Counted from the stretch's first letter, positions 54,962 to 63,861 are shown. The stretch: DNA of 64,000 nt from Bin87 sp034423115 (GCA_034423115.1 DAOUJD010000043.1:14090-78089), one strand, 5' to 3'. The notes: generated from the letters alone by a model not told the origin. Translations and numbers: made by a program.

Positions 54962-55699
54962 TTACTCTGTTCGCGGGTTCCCGCTGGAGATTGCCAGGAC
55001 GAGGCCCCAGACGGATCGGGCGCCGGCTTTTTTGAGGGTGGCGGCACACTCGTCCATGGTGCTGCGGGTAGTGGCGACGTCGTCGACCAGGATGATGTCT
55101 ATGCCTGAAACGTCGGCACCATCAGCCACGGCGAAACTGCCCGCCACGTTGTGGGCGCGCTGGTTTGGATCCGTGATGCCGGCTTGAGGGTCGACCCTCC
55201 GGGTGCGAATCAATGCGGTGGGTTCATAGGGCAGGTTGCACTTCCGAGCGACCCGGCTTGCCAACAAGTCGGCCTGGTTGTAACCGCGTTCCCGCTGACG
55301 GTCCGAGGGCATGGGCACCGGCATGACGATTGTTCCCGGTAACGGGTTGTCCAGAAGGTAATCGCCCAACATGTCGCCCAGTTGAGTTGATCCCGCCCTG
55401 ATGCCGCCGTACTTGAGGGCCAGGACGGCTTGACGCATTGGGCCGGCGTAACGATAAGGGGAACGGATGCCGTCGAACCAGCGGATGGTTTCACTACAGG
55501 GTTGGCAGCGAGCGAAATCGCCGGGTGTGGCGCATATTTCGCAATAGGGCAGATCAAGCACTGGCAGGTTCTCGGAGCACCCATTACAAATCAAGCCGCC
55601 GGAGTTGCCACAACTCACGCACTCGATGGGGAAAACGACATCCAGCAGGTCGCGTCCCACTTGCGTAGCTAGACGGCGAATATGAGCGACTCTTGCCAC
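54962..55699 (-). CDS. comF: ComF family phosphoribosyltransferase-like protein
   Basis: The protein of about 245 residues starts with the family 'LLDVVFPIECVSCGNSGGLICNGC' zinc-ribbon and continues 'PYCEICATPG...CQPC'. The type I phosphoribosyltransferase fold follows: 'PMPSDRQRERGYNQADLLA' and the PRPP loop 'IILVDDVATTRSTMDECAATLKKAGA'. ComF is linked to DNA uptake in competent bacteria and occurs widely in others. The start is GTG 55699; the open frame upstream is antisense to a Nudix gene and not coding. Confidence 0.9.
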   Translation of the reverse strand: MARVAHIRRLATQVGRDLLDVVFPIECVSCGNSGGLICNGCSENLPVLDLPYCEICATPGDFARCQPCSETIRWFDGIRSPYRYAGPMRQAVLALKYGGIRAGSTQLGDMLGDYLLDNPLPGTIVMPVPMPSDRQRERGYNQADLLASRVARKCNLPYEPTALIRTRRVDPQAGITDPNQRAHNVAGSFAVADGADVSGIDIILVDDVATTRSTMDECAATLKKAGARSVWGLVLAISSGNPRTE

Positions 55700-55730
55700 G
55701 GACGATGCTACCAGCAGAGAGCTTGCCGTG

Positions 55731-56219
55731 TTAGCCGGGCAGGTTTTTGCGGCGGATGATCTCGGCGTCCCTGGGAAATGCCAAGGGAGGAAGTTCGTCC
55801 AGCGCGAAGAAACCCAAGTCCAGGCACTCGGGGCCGGCATTGAGTTCGCCGCCGGTTTCACTGGCGGAGTACGCCACGACCACCACCGGGTGCTCCGCCT
55901 GGGAGAACACACCGATGAGCTGTTCGGTGACCACCTGAAGGCCGGTCTCTTCAAACACCTCGCGGGCGGCGGCGTCCTCCACGAGTTCGCCGCGGTCGAC
56001 GTAACCCCCGGGCAGGCTCCAGAGGCCGTAGCCAGTGGGTATGCCGCGCCGGACGAACAGCGTGCGTCCTTCACGTTCGACGACACACGTCGCGGCCAAC
56101 TTCGGATCGTAGTACATCACCCGGCCGCACCTGGGGCAAACGGGACGAGTCCGGCCCTCGTTCTGACGCAAGGTCAGTCGCGCTCCACAGGAAGGACAGA
56201 ATTTATCGTCGGTAGCCAC
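55731..56219 (-). CDS. Nudix hydrolase with N-terminal zinc ribbon
   Basis: The 162-residue protein has a zinc ribbon with two Cys-x-x-Cys pairs ('FCPSCGARL', 'VCPRCGRVMYYDPK') and a Nudix box 'GGYVDRGELVEDAAAREVFEETGL' with all consensus residues. The layout recalls NudC-like enzymes and small ADP-ribose/NAD pyrophosphatases. The substrate is undecided, but a nucleoside diphosphate derivative is likely. It lies between the ribokinase and comF genes on the same strand with short gaps (29-31 bases). Confidence 0.9.
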   Translation of the reverse strand: MATDDKFCPSCGARLTLRQNEGRTRPVCPRCGRVMYYDPKLAATCVVEREGRTLFVRRGIPTGYGLWSLPGGYVDRGELVEDAAAREVFEETGLQVVTEQLIGVFSQAEHPVVVVAYSASETGGELNAGPECLDLGFFALDELPPLAFPRDAEIIRRKNLPG

Positions 56220-56248
56220 GGCAGAGAAGCAGCCAGATTGTCATAACG

Positions 56249-57208
56249 TTACGGCTGGGTTTGGTTCAGCAAGGAGGTTACTGTTTCTCGGGCCGGCATG
56301 GAGTCCTGCGCTCCCACCTTGGTGACGGAGAGAGCCCCAGCGGCACAACCCCAGCGGACTGCCTCGGGCAACCCAACTCCCTCGGCCAAGGCGACTGCCA
56401 TCGCGCCATTGAATGCGTCGCCGGCGGCCACGGTGTCCACCGCGTCGACAGGAAACGCAGGGACGTGGCCCGCATCGTTGCAGTCGGACCAATAGGCGCC
56501 CATGGGACCCAATTTGATGACAGCGGCGCCGACTCCCCGACCGATTAACTCGTGGCCGACGGCAGCGGCGGCACCGATATCGGTGATGGGATGGCCGACC
56601 AAGGCTTCGGCTTCCGTCTCGTTGGGGGTAATGACCGAGACGTGGCGATAAAACTCCGTTGGAACGGGCCGCACCGGCCCGGGATCCAGGATTACCGTTA
56701 CGCCCTGAGCGTACGCTTGCTCCGCGACGCGCTGGGAGAGGCTGATCGACACCTCGAGTTGGAGAAGCAAAGCGGAAGTCTCGGGTAGCAGAGCGCTGAT
56801 GGCGTCAAATTCTGCCTCGCCGCAGGTGTCGTTAGCGCCGAGGACCTGCACGATGCGGTTCTGGCCGGCCTGGCCCACGCTGATCACCGCGATGCCGGAC
56901 GATGTGTTGGAGCTAACGCCAACAGAGTCAGTGGCGACGCCGGCGGATTGCAGGAGTTCGATGAGCTGCGGGCCGAACATGTCGTCGCCGACGCGCCCGA
57001 CCATTGCGGAGCGCGCGCCCATCCGGGCTGCGGCAACGGCCTGGTTGGCGCCCTTGCCCCCGGCGTAGGTTACAAACTGATCACCCACCACCGTCTCGCC
57101 ATCCGCCGGGAGACGGTCGGCGAAGGTTACCAAGTCCATATTGATGCCGCCCAAGGAAACGATGAGCGGGCGCGCAGCGTCGTTGGATATGGGTTTGCTA
57201 CTCGACAT
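56249..57208 (-). CDS. rbsK: Ribokinase (PfkB family)
   Basis: The 319-residue kinase has the PfkB entry 'LGGINMDLVTFADRLPADGETVVGDQFVTYAGGKGANQAVAAARMG', nearly the classic RbsK sequence, and the C-terminal ATP/anion-hole motif 'DAVDTVAAGDAFNGAMAVAL', in which D-T-x-G-A-G-D reads D-T-V-A-A-G-D (first Gly is Ala). It phosphorylates ribose. The nucleoside hydrolase at 12.8-13.8 kb could supply ribose. A Nudix gene follows. Confidence 0.92.
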   Translation of the reverse strand: MSSSKPISNDAARPLIVSLGGINMDLVTFADRLPADGETVVGDQFVTYAGGKGANQAVAAARMGARSAMVGRVGDDMFGPQLIELLQSAGVATDSVGVSSNTSSGIAVISVGQAGQNRIVQVLGANDTCGEAEFDAISALLPETSALLLQLEVSISLSQRVAEQAYAQGVTVILDPGPVRPVPTEFYRHVSVITPNETEAEALVGHPITDIGAAAAVGHELIGRGVGAAVIKLGPMGAYWSDCNDAGHVPAFPVDAVDTVAAGDAFNGAMAVALAEGVGLPEAVRWGCAAGALSVTKVGAQDSMPARETVTSLLNQTQP

Positions 57209-57250
57209 AACGAAAATTCGCGCTCACGCTAACACCTGCAAATGCGCTCG

Positions 57251-57279
57251 TCAACGCGGTCCGACCCCCATGCTATAAT
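57251..57279 (+). promoter_or_regulatory. Promoter of the CoA transferase gene
   Basis: TCAACG (57251-57256), 17 bases, TATAAT (57274-57279), 33 bases before the ATG at 57312. The -10 box is perfect and the -35 is weak. Confidence 0.5.
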
Positions 57280-57311
57280 CCGGCGAAACTGAAAAAGCGA
57301 GGACTGTAACG

Positions 57312-58535
57312 ATGTCTCAGCCCCTGGAAAACATCAAGGTCGTCGACCTCACACGCACCTTGGCGGGCCCATTTTGCACCCAGAATTTGGCTGACATGGG
57401 CGCGGATGTCATCAAGATCGAGGAGCCCAGCGACGGCGACGAGACGCGCAAGTGGCCGCCAATCTGGAACGGCGAGAGCACGCAGTTCCTGTCTTTCAAC
57501 CGCAACAAGCGCAGCCTGTCGGTGAACCTCAAATCTGAGGAAGGTCTGAAGATCGTCAAGTCGCTGGCCAAAGAGGCCGACGTGATGATTGAAAGCTTCC
57601 GCGCCGGCACGCTGGCACGGATGGGGTTGGGCTACGAGGATATCAAGGCAATCAATCCGGACATCGTTTACTGCACCATATCCGGCTACGGGCGCACCGG
57701 GCCGATGGCCAACAAGCCCGGCTACGACCTGATCATCCAGGCGTACAGCGGGTTGATGCACCTGACCGGGGACCCGAACGGGCCTCCCCAGCGGGTTGGA
57801 TTCTCGCTGGTGGATCTGTTCACGGGGATGCTGGCCTACGGATCGATCGTCACCGCTCTGTATCACCGGGACAAGACAGGTGAAGGCCAACTGATCGATA
57901 CGGCGCTTTTGGATGGACAGGTAGCGGCGATGAGTTACCACGCGACGGGTTTCATTGGGACCGGAATCGAGCCGCACCGTTTGGGTTCAGGGCATCCGAG
58001 CCTGGTGCCTTACCAGAGTTTCGAGGCGGCGGACGGGTTCTTCATCCTCGGCGTGGCAAACCCCAACCTGTGGGAGCGGTTCTGCAACGCCATTGGGCAT
58101 CCCGACCTCAAGGACGACCCCAAGTTTGCGACCAATCCGGATCGGGTGGCGCATCGGGCCGAGATGGTGGACCTGCTGAACAGCATTTTTGCTACCAACA
58201 CAGTGGCGCACTGGGTGAAGGTGATCGACGAGGCGGGTGTGCCGGTAGGACCGATCAACAAGACGTCGGACGTGGTGGCCGACGAGCAGGTGGCAGCCAG
58301 GGAGATGTTCCTGGAGATCAACCACCCGAAGGTGCCGGATCTCAGGGTACCCAACTCCCCGATCAAGCTGCGGGGAACGCCGGCCGAGCTGCGGATGGCT
58401 CCGCCGGCGCTGGGGGAACACAACGAGGAAGTGCTGGCGGAATTGGGTTACGACTCCGAGGAATTCGCCAAGCTGTTGGAGTCGGGCGCCGTTGGAGAGC
58501 CTGGCAAGGAAATCAGCGGCGTCGGGGCTCATTGA
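57312..58535 (+). CDS. CaiB/BaiF family (class III) CoA transferase
   Basis: The 407-residue protein shows the family blocks 'VVDLTRTLAGPFCTQNLADMGADVIKIEEPSDGDETR', 'FLSFNRNKRSLSVNLKSEEG', 'IESFRAGTLARMGLGYEDIKAINPDIVYCTISGYGRTGP', and 'KPGYDLIIQAYSGLMHLTG', with the Asp expected to carry the acyl/CoA intermediate. 'FTGMLAYGSIVTALYHRDKTGEGQLIDTALLDG' follows. It moves CoA between organic acids. The acids are unknown; such genes are abundant in Chloroflexota that use diverse carboxylates. Confidence 0.94.
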   Translation: MSQPLENIKVVDLTRTLAGPFCTQNLADMGADVIKIEEPSDGDETRKWPPIWNGESTQFLSFNRNKRSLSVNLKSEEGLKIVKSLAKEADVMIESFRAGTLARMGLGYEDIKAINPDIVYCTISGYGRTGPMANKPGYDLIIQAYSGLMHLTGDPNGPPQRVGFSLVDLFTGMLAYGSIVTALYHRDKTGEGQLIDTALLDGQVAAMSYHATGFIGTGIEPHRLGSGHPSLVPYQSFEAADGFFILGVANPNLWERFCNAIGHPDLKDDPKFATNPDRVAHRAEMVDLLNSIFATNTVAHWVKVIDEAGVPVGPINKTSDVVADEQVAAREMFLEINHPKVPDLRVPNSPIKLRGTPAELRMAPPALGEHNEEVLAELGYDSEEFAKLLESGAVGEPGKEISGVGAH

Positions 58536-58718
58536 CCCTGACCGGATCGCGCATTGGTTGGTTCGCACAAGGCGCGTTATGTTGCGTTCCGGCATGATTA
58601 GCGGCGGTTTTTGACATAACGTGCGCGTATCGCGAATTTGAAAGGGCGGCCCTTTTGTCGCCCTTTTTCCGTTCCCGATGACGCGAACCGGTGCGGGCCG
58701 ACTCGCAAGTCGACGCGG

Positions 58719-58747
58719 TTGCCGTATTCAGAGGGCGGGGATATAAT
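58719..58747 (+). promoter_or_regulatory. Promoter of the tRNA cluster
   Basis: TTGCCG (58719-58724), 17 bases, TATAAT (58742-58747); transcription should start about ten bases before the first tRNA. Good match to a housekeeping promoter. Confidence 0.75.
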
Positions 58748-58765
58748 GGCAAGAGAGTCGCGCTG

Positions 58766-58841
58766 GGGCGGTTAGCTCAGCGGTTAGAGCGCCTCGTTCA
58801 CACCGAGGAGGTCGGAGGTTCAAATCCTCCATCGCCCACCA
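58766..58841 (+). tRNA. tRNA-Val (anticodon CAC)
   Basis: Cloverleaf with acceptor GGGCGGT/ATCGCCC, anticodon stem CCTCG/CGAGG with loop TTCACAC, T arm GGAGG-TTCAAAT-CCTCC, and CCA encoded in the gene. Confidence 0.95.
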
Positions 58842-58883
58842 TACCCGCCGCAGCGAGAGTCAGTTAACAGCGGAAGACCACCG

Positions 58884-58970
58884 GCCGAGGTGGCGAAACG
58901 GCAGACGCGCTGCGTTCAGGGCGCAGTGTCCATTACGGACGTGTGGGTTCAAATCCCTCCCTCGGCACCA
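58884..58970 (+). tRNA. tRNA-Leu (anticodon CAG)
   Basis: Class II tRNA with a long variable arm. The acceptor GCCGAGG pairs with CCTCGGC, the anticodon stem CTGCG/CGCAG holds loop TTCAGGG, and CCA is encoded. Confidence 0.95.
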
Positions 58971-58981
58971 TTTTCCAACGC

Positions 58982-59057
58982 GCGCTTGTAGCTCAGTGGA
59001 TAGAGCGCTGCCCTGCGGAGGCAGAGGTCGTGAGTTCGAATCTCGCCAAGCGCGCCA
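58982..59057 (+). tRNA. tRNA-Arg (anticodon GCG)
   Basis: Acceptor GCGCTTG/CAAGCGC, anticodon stem CTGCC/GGCAG with loop CTGCGGA, T arm GTGAG/CTCGC with one G-T pair, CCA encoded. The anticodon reads CGC by Watson-Crick pairing; many bacteria use ACG instead, where A34 becomes inosine. Confidence 0.92.
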
Positions 59058-59079
59058 TTCGTTTGCCCCGAACCGACGC

Positions 59080-59156
59080 GGGCGGTTAGCTCAGATGGTT
59101 AGAGCGTCTGCTTTACACGCAGAAGGCCGGGGGTTCGAGTCCCTCACCGCCCACCA
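59080..59156 (+). tRNA. tRNA-Val (anticodon TAC)
   Basis: Acceptor GGGCGGT/ACCGCCC, anticodon stem TCTGC/GCAGA with loop TTTACAC, CCA encoded. It is the second valine tRNA in the cluster. Confidence 0.95.
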
Positions 59157-59273
59157 ACTGTAGCTTCCCGCGATGCTTGTGTGCGACATCCCATCATCTT
59201 CACGCCACCACTGTGGTGTCGGGTACACAGGGATGGGCACAACTTTGGATGACACTTCGGGACCATTCGCCTC

Positions 59274-59585
59274 ATGATGGAGCATAAAGGCATGCGGTGG
59301 GGGTACGTGTTTCTGCGTGCTCCGGGCGTTCTCAGCGGCGAGGACCGAGAGAAGCTGATGACGACGGCCGTGGAGATGTACCTGTCGGGGGAGGAAGAGC
59401 GGGACGTGGAGAGCGTGGGCTTCGAGGGCCGGGTCTATACCGAGCGGCGGTTCGAGATGTTGGGAGAGTTTGGCGGTCAACGTTTTGACGTGGAGTTGGA
59501 AACGACCCACGGGCGGGATTCGGGCACGTTCCTGGTGAACGAACAGACGACAGGTCTCGGCGGGACGGGGTTCTCGCGTAACTAG
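59274..59585 (+). CDS. Hypothetical protein, 103 residues
   Basis: The product has a plausible composition for a real protein: 'EDREKLMTTAVEMYLSGEEERDVESVGFEGRVYTERRFEMLGEF', acidic with alternating hydrophobic residues. I do not recognise a family and no clear ribosome site precedes the ATG. It lies between the tRNA cluster and the PAC2 gene. The opposite strand also has a long open frame, but that frame runs antisense into a tRNA. Confidence 0.4.
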   Translation: MMEHKGMRWGYVFLRAPGVLSGEDREKLMTTAVEMYLSGEEERDVESVGFEGRVYTERRFEMLGEFGGQRFDVELETTHGRDSGTFLVNEQTTGLGGTGFSRN

Positions 59586-59660
59586 AATCGGGAGACCAAC
59601 AGGTATGTGGTATATTAGGCGAAACCTCGACTTGCCCGTCGGGCAGGGAGGCCGTCCATA

Positions 59661-60611
59661 ATGGCTGAGGAACTTTTCACATTCACAGACAAACCGGAGG
59701 CCAATTACCTGATCGCCGGATGGCGACGGCAATGGTCAAACGGCGGCCGGATCTCCAGCGGTCTCCCCCGTTATCTGATTGACAAGAACGGCGGCCGTCA
59801 AATCGGCCGTATGACGGAATATGTCAACCGGATGTGCTATCCGTTCCAGGTAGCCGGCACCCACGACGCGTTCCGGCCGGCGGCGGCGTTTCACGAAGGG
59901 CTGCCCAGTTCGGCGATGACGCGTCAGAACGCCTTTTATGAAATCGGCGGCGGGTTGCTGGTTTTCCTGGGAGAGGAGCCCTGGTATCGGTTGGACATCT
60001 ATGCGGAGGCGTTCTTCTCCGCGATCAAGGACCTGGGAATACGACAGACGGTTGCGGTGGAGGGAGTGAACGGGCCGGCTCCGCCGGATCTGGAGAGGCG
60101 CATCACCTGCGTGTACTCGCGCCCCGAAATGAAAGAGCAACTTGAGCGGTACGGCGTGCAGTTCTCCAGCTACGGGAGCAGGGGGCGACAGGGACCGACC
60201 ATCGGAATGGCGCTGGTTTCGCTGGCGCATTTCGAATATTCGGACGTGGAGATGTTCCGGATGGGCGCGATGGCGCCTATGTATCCGTTCATGACGAACA
60301 ACAACAATCAACTGGGCATCACGCAAGACCACCGAGCCTACTACGACATCCTGCGCCGGTTGCGTTCGCTTTTCGACATCGAGATGGACCTGTCGGAACT
60401 GGAGCAGTTGGGAAGCCGGGAATCCCGAGAGTTGCTGGAGAACCTGGAGCGGTTGGGCAGCACCAACAACGAGGCCAAGCAGATCATCGACCAGGTGCGA
60501 GTGGACTACCAGTACACGCCATTCGTTGAGCCGGTAGATTTGGACCCGGCGCTGGACCAAGCCCTGGAGAACATCCTTCGGGACATCGGCGGGCCGGACG
60601 ACGAACGCTAA
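59661..60611 (+). CDS. PAC2 family protein
   Basis: The 316-residue protein fits the PAC2 (proteasome assembly chaperone 2-like) family: 'YLIAGWRRQWSNGGRISSGLPRYLIDKNGGRQIG' at the start, then 'GLLVFLGEEPWYRLDIYAEAFFSAIKDLGIRQTVAVEGVNGP', and 'GPTIGMALVSLAHFEYSDVEMFRMGAMAPMYP'. A C-terminal helical, acidic tail follows. The bacterial role is unknown, and no proteasome genes are nearby. It converges on the amidohydrolase gene with 18 bases between. Confidence 0.82.
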   Translation: MAEELFTFTDKPEANYLIAGWRRQWSNGGRISSGLPRYLIDKNGGRQIGRMTEYVNRMCYPFQVAGTHDAFRPAAAFHEGLPSSAMTRQNAFYEIGGGLLVFLGEEPWYRLDIYAEAFFSAIKDLGIRQTVAVEGVNGPAPPDLERRITCVYSRPEMKEQLERYGVQFSSYGSRGRQGPTIGMALVSLAHFEYSDVEMFRMGAMAPMYPFMTNNNNQLGITQDHRAYYDILRRLRSLFDIEMDLSELEQLGSRESRELLENLERLGSTNNEAKQIIDQVRVDYQYTPFVEPVDLDPALDQALENILRDIGGPDDER

Positions 60612-60629
60612 GAGGCTGGTCGGGACTGG

Positions 60630-62009
60630 TCAGACAATAGGCCAGCGGGAATCGAAATTGACGGCGGCGCGTTCAATGAGCGCGTCGCCGCTTTTTTGTA
60701 CCTGAGCGACCAATTCGGCCTCGTCGACGAACAGCGGGCGATGATTCTCCACGACGACCCGACCATTGACGATGACGGTGTGGACGCTACGCCCGTCGGC
60801 GTTGTACACGAGGGAGTTGACCGGGTTGTGCAAGGCGGCCCACTCGGAACGCCGGGTGTCGAAAAGCACGAGATCGGCGGCTTTGCCGGGCTCCACGGAG
60901 CCGATTATGTCATCCATGCCCAACGCCGCAGCGCCGCCGATGGTGCCCAACTCGAGCGCGGTTTCGGCCGGCATGATGCCTACGTCGCCGCGCCCGTCCT
61001 TATACAGCACGGCGGCCAGGTAGATCGACCGCAGAGTTTCCAACAGGTTTGAGTTGTTGCCAGCGTCGGTTCCCAAGCCCACGACGGCACCGTATCCGAT
61101 CAACTCGGGGAGCAAGCCCTGATGAGTCATGCGGGCGCCGCCTTTTATGGCGGCCGTGGGGCACATCACCACGGCCGCGCCGCATTCGCCGATCAGTTGG
61201 GCCTCATCGTCGGAAATGCCCAAGCAGTGGGCCAGGGTCATGGCGGGAGTCAGCACGCCGCAGCGGTCCAGGTATTCGGTGGGAGTACAGCGGTGCTCCT
61301 GCTGGCAATGCTGGATCCAACGGGGTCCGCTGTTGAAGTGGAGAGTGGAACGGGTGCCCGCGGATTCGGCGATGGCATGGGTGGCGCGGAGGAGGTCGGC
61401 GGAACAGAACTCGGACGAGAACGGCATGGCCCAGGCGGACACCAGGCCGTCCAGCGCGCCGTGGTAACGGTCAACCGTTTCCTGGGTCAGCCGTATTGCC
61501 TCGTCGGTCTCATAGATCGGGAGGTTCAGCGGGTTGGGGCGATCCAGAACGTTCCAGCCGACGACGATTCGGCAGCCCGCCTGACGGTAGGCGTCGAGGC
61601 AGACGTCCAGGTGCGTAGTGGTCCCGGGGTCGACGAACGTGGTGGTCCCGTATTTCAGCAACTCGGTGATGGCCAGGAGGGACGTGGAGTATTCGTCCTC
61701 GGGAGTCATGGCGGCCTGCAACCGGAAAACATTGGGCAAGTAGTTGGCGCCCAGGTTGTCGGGAAACAGGCCGCGGACGGCGTGGGCGTAGCTGATGTGC
61801 ATGTGCCCGTTGACGAACCCGGGAGTCACCACCATTCCCTCGGCTTCCAACACGGTGTCGGCAGGGACGTGGGCGAGGTCGTCGGACTTGCCGACCTGCG
61901 TGATCCGGCTACCGCTGATGACGATGGCTCCGTCGGCGATGATTCGCCGCTCCGGGTCCATCGTGACCACGTATCGGGCGTTGTTGATCTTGGTGGTGCG
62001 CTCAGGCAT
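60630..62009 (-). CDS. Amidohydrolase of the TrzA/AtzB/cytosine-deaminase-like group
   Basis: The 459-residue metal hydrolase has the first metal pair in 'VTPGFVNGHMHISYAH' (His-x-His), then 'STLHFNSGPRW' with a third His, 'TLAHCLGISDDEAQLI' with the fourth, and the Asp in 'VVGLGTDAGNNSNLLETLR'. Relatives deaminate or dechlorinate nucleosides, S-adenosylhomocysteine, methylthioadenosine or s-triazines. The exact substrate is not visible. It starts 31 bases after the nitroreductase gene stops (same strand). Confidence 0.92.
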   Translation of the reverse strand: MPERTTKINNARYVVTMDPERRIIADGAIVISGSRITQVGKSDDLAHVPADTVLEAEGMVVTPGFVNGHMHISYAHAVRGLFPDNLGANYLPNVFRLQAAMTPEDEYSTSLLAITELLKYGTTTFVDPGTTTHLDVCLDAYRQAGCRIVVGWNVLDRPNPLNLPIYETDEAIRLTQETVDRYHGALDGLVSAWAMPFSSEFCSADLLRATHAIAESAGTRSTLHFNSGPRWIQHCQQEHRCTPTEYLDRCGVLTPAMTLAHCLGISDDEAQLIGECGAAVVMCPTAAIKGGARMTHQGLLPELIGYGAVVGLGTDAGNNSNLLETLRSIYLAAVLYKDGRGDVGIMPAETALELGTIGGAAALGMDDIIGSVEPGKAADLVLFDTRRSEWAALHNPVNSLVYNADGRSVHTVIVNGRVVVENHRPLFVDEAELVAQVQKSGDALIERAAVNFDSRWPIV

Positions 62010-62040
62010 ATTCGCTCCAAGTCTTCGGTCCGGGTGTGGG

Positions 62041-62676
62041 TCAGTCGTTCCAATCGCGGAATCCCCATCGGTTAAAGGACGTCACCTCCGACGGTGGGCG
62101 GCGGTTGGTTGGGCCGAAACTGCCCCGTGGATAGCCGACCGGGGTGAGACAGATCATTTCCGCGTGCGCCGGCAATCCCAGAACCTCGCGAACCTCATCC
62201 TCTTTGCGGTTCAGGACGGTGGTGATTCGGGTGCCCAGACCCAAGGCTCGCCCGGCCAGGAACAGGTTCTGAATGGCAGGCCAAACGGAAGCGGCATGGC
62301 GACCGCGTTCGATGGGTTGGTCGGCCTGATACCCGCTGCCGCGTGAGTGGTCGGCGCAAACGACGATCATGGCGGGAACCTCGGGCATGTGATGAGCCAG
62401 GTAGCGGGCATGCCGATAGACGCGAGACTCGTCGGGCGAGGGTTCCCAGCCCATAGCATCCAGCCAGGTGTTTTTGTACAGCTCACCCAATTGCTGAACA
62501 GTATCGGGGTCGTTGACCACCACGAACTCCCACGGCTGGGTGTTGCCTCCGTTGGGAGCGCGGACGGCGGCGTCGATCATCTGCTGCAGGGCGGATTGAG
62601 GGACGGGATCGGGTTTGTAACGGGTGATTTGGCGTTGGCTGTAAATCGCTTCGAACAGGTCAATTTGGGCGTCCAT
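62041..62676 (-). CDS. Nitroreductase family flavoprotein
   Basis: The 211-residue protein has the FMN-binding opening 'YSQRQITRYKPDPVPQSALQQMIDAAVRAPNGGNTQPWEFVVVND' and the later 'GRHAASVWPAIQNLFLAGRALGLGTRIT', typical of nitroreductases. It would use NAD(P)H to reduce nitro, quinone or other electrophiles. A minus-strand TATAAT (plus-strand 62715-62720) with a CTGAAG -35 may drive it together with the amidohydrolase. Confidence 0.93.
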   Translation of the reverse strand: MDAQIDLFEAIYSQRQITRYKPDPVPQSALQQMIDAAVRAPNGGNTQPWEFVVVNDPDTVQQLGELYKNTWLDAMGWEPSPDESRVYRHARYLAHHMPEVPAMIVVCADHSRGSGYQADQPIERGRHAASVWPAIQNLFLAGRALGLGTRITTVLNRKEDEVREVLGLPAHAEMICLTPVGYPRGSFGPTNRRPPSEVTSFNRWGFRDWND

Positions 62677-62739
62677 GATTCCCCCTTCCGAATGGGTATT
62701 GCTCTATTGGCAGCATTATAGTCGCTGCGGGCACGCCCT

Positions 62740-63627
62740 TCAGCGGGACAATGTGATGAGAACGACGCCCGCAACGACCAGGACGGCCCCTACAACACGG
62801 CCGCGAGTCACGTTCTCCTTGAGGATGACTGCACCGAGCACCAGTGCGAACAAGGAGCCGACTTCGCGCAGAGGAGCGACATAGCTCACGTCGGTGATGC
62901 TCATGGCGGTGAGAACGAGGCCGTAAGCGAGAAACAGCAACGCGGACGCTGAGATGATGCTGACCCATCCGCCGCGCCACTCGCGGACCATGCCAGTGGC
63001 CCCGTAGTTGCGGATTATGTAAGGCGACCAACCGATAGCGACCCCCGCAGTCATGAGGTATAGGTAGAGGAACGGGCTGACGTGGGCGACGCCCCGCTTG
63101 TCCACGATGGTGTACAGGGCGATACAGAGGCCGGTCAGCAGGGCATAAATCAGCCCGGGCAGATTTTCGGTTAAGGCGTACATCGTGGCGAACTGACGCA
63201 ACTGGCCCCACCACGCCATGGTGTAGATGCCTACGACAATTGTGCCTATACCCACCCAAGCCAACGGTGTTACGGTTTCGCCCAAGGAAGTAACGGCCAA
63301 TATGGGGACCAAGCCGGGCCCTAAGCCGCGAGCGATGGGGTAGACCAGGGACAGGTCGCTGCGGGCAAGGGTACGGCCAAGGAAGAGGAAATAGCAGATG
63401 TGCAGCAGTATGGTGGCGATCAAATACCAAATGCCGACAACTTCAAAAGTCGTGCGGAAAGCCAGCACCACGGCGATGGGAAGGGCGCCAACCAACGCGA
63501 AACCCGACAGCCACCAGGCGAAGACCTCCTGATGTTGCGCCCGTTTGAGCAGCAAGTTCCAGGTGGCGTGAGCGGCCGCGGACGCCAATACCAGGACCAA
63601 CGCCAATATGACGGCCGAGTCTTGCAT
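62740..63627 (-). CDS. EamA/DMT-superfamily transporter
   Basis: The 295-residue protein has ten hydrophobic segments in two five-helix halves: 'VLASAAAHATWNLLLKRAQ' in the first, and 'GLCIALYTIVDKRGVAH' plus 'YVAPLREVGSLFALVLGAVILKENVTRGRVVGAVLVVAGVVLI' in the second, which is the EamA signature. It probably exports a small metabolite. It is on the same strand as tRNA-Glu upstream and the nitroreductase downstream. Confidence 0.92.
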   Translation of the reverse strand: MQDSAVILALVLVLASAAAHATWNLLLKRAQHQEVFAWWLSGFALVGALPIAVVLAFRTTFEVVGIWYLIATILLHICYFLFLGRTLARSDLSLVYPIARGLGPGLVPILAVTSLGETVTPLAWVGIGTIVVGIYTMAWWGQLRQFATMYALTENLPGLIYALLTGLCIALYTIVDKRGVAHVSPFLYLYLMTAGVAIGWSPYIIRNYGATGMVREWRGGWVSIISASALLFLAYGLVLTAMSITDVSYVAPLREVGSLFALVLGAVILKENVTRGRVVGAVLVVAGVVLITLSR

Positions 63628-63695
63628 GAGAGCGAAGAAGTGAAGACCTAAAGAGAAAACGCCGACGCGGAAAGACGCGCCGGCGACGGAAGCGA

Positions 63696-63772
63696 TGGTG
63701 GCGCATAGGGGATTCGAACCCCTGATCTCCGCCTTGAGAGGGCGGTGTCCTGGGCCGCTAGACGAATGCGCC
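63696..63772 (-). tRNA. tRNA-Glu (anticodon CTC)
   Basis: On the minus strand: acceptor GGCGCAT/ATGCGCC, anticodon stem CCGCC/GGCGG with loop CTCTCAA, T arm AGGGG-TTCGAAT-CCCCT, and CCA encoded. Confidence 0.95.
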
Positions 63773-63781
63773 GTACCCTGA

Positions 63782-63801
63782 GCTAAAGCGCAGGCTTTAG
63801 C
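63782..63801. repeat. Perfect hairpin in front of tRNA-Glu
   Basis: GCTAAAGC (63782-63789) and GCTTTAGC (63794-63801) flank GCAG. It lies between the tRNA-Glu gene and its promoter, so it would form in the 5' leader of the tRNA precursor. There is no T run. Confidence 0.55.
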
Positions 63802-63807
63802 GCGAGA

Positions 63808-63836
63808 ATTATAGCAAACTCCGATGTGGCTGCAAA
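63808..63836 (-). promoter_or_regulatory. Promoter of tRNA-Glu
   Basis: On the minus strand: TTTGCA (63831-63836), 17 bases, perfect TATAAT (63808-63813). Transcription would begin near 63802. Confidence 0.6.
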
Positions 63837-63861
63837 CGGACTGGCAAATTCGTCGGTATTC

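Noticed and set aside
59091..59732. 213-codon open frame on the minus strand ending AVRDSNPRPSACKADALT
   Set aside because: Its end is the antisense of tRNA-Val (59080-59156), a well-known false gene pattern, and it overlaps the start of the PAC2 gene.
61122..62075. 317-codon plus-strand open frame opposite the amidohydrolase
   Set aside because: Mirror frame of a gene whose metal-binding motifs are all in place on the minus strand.
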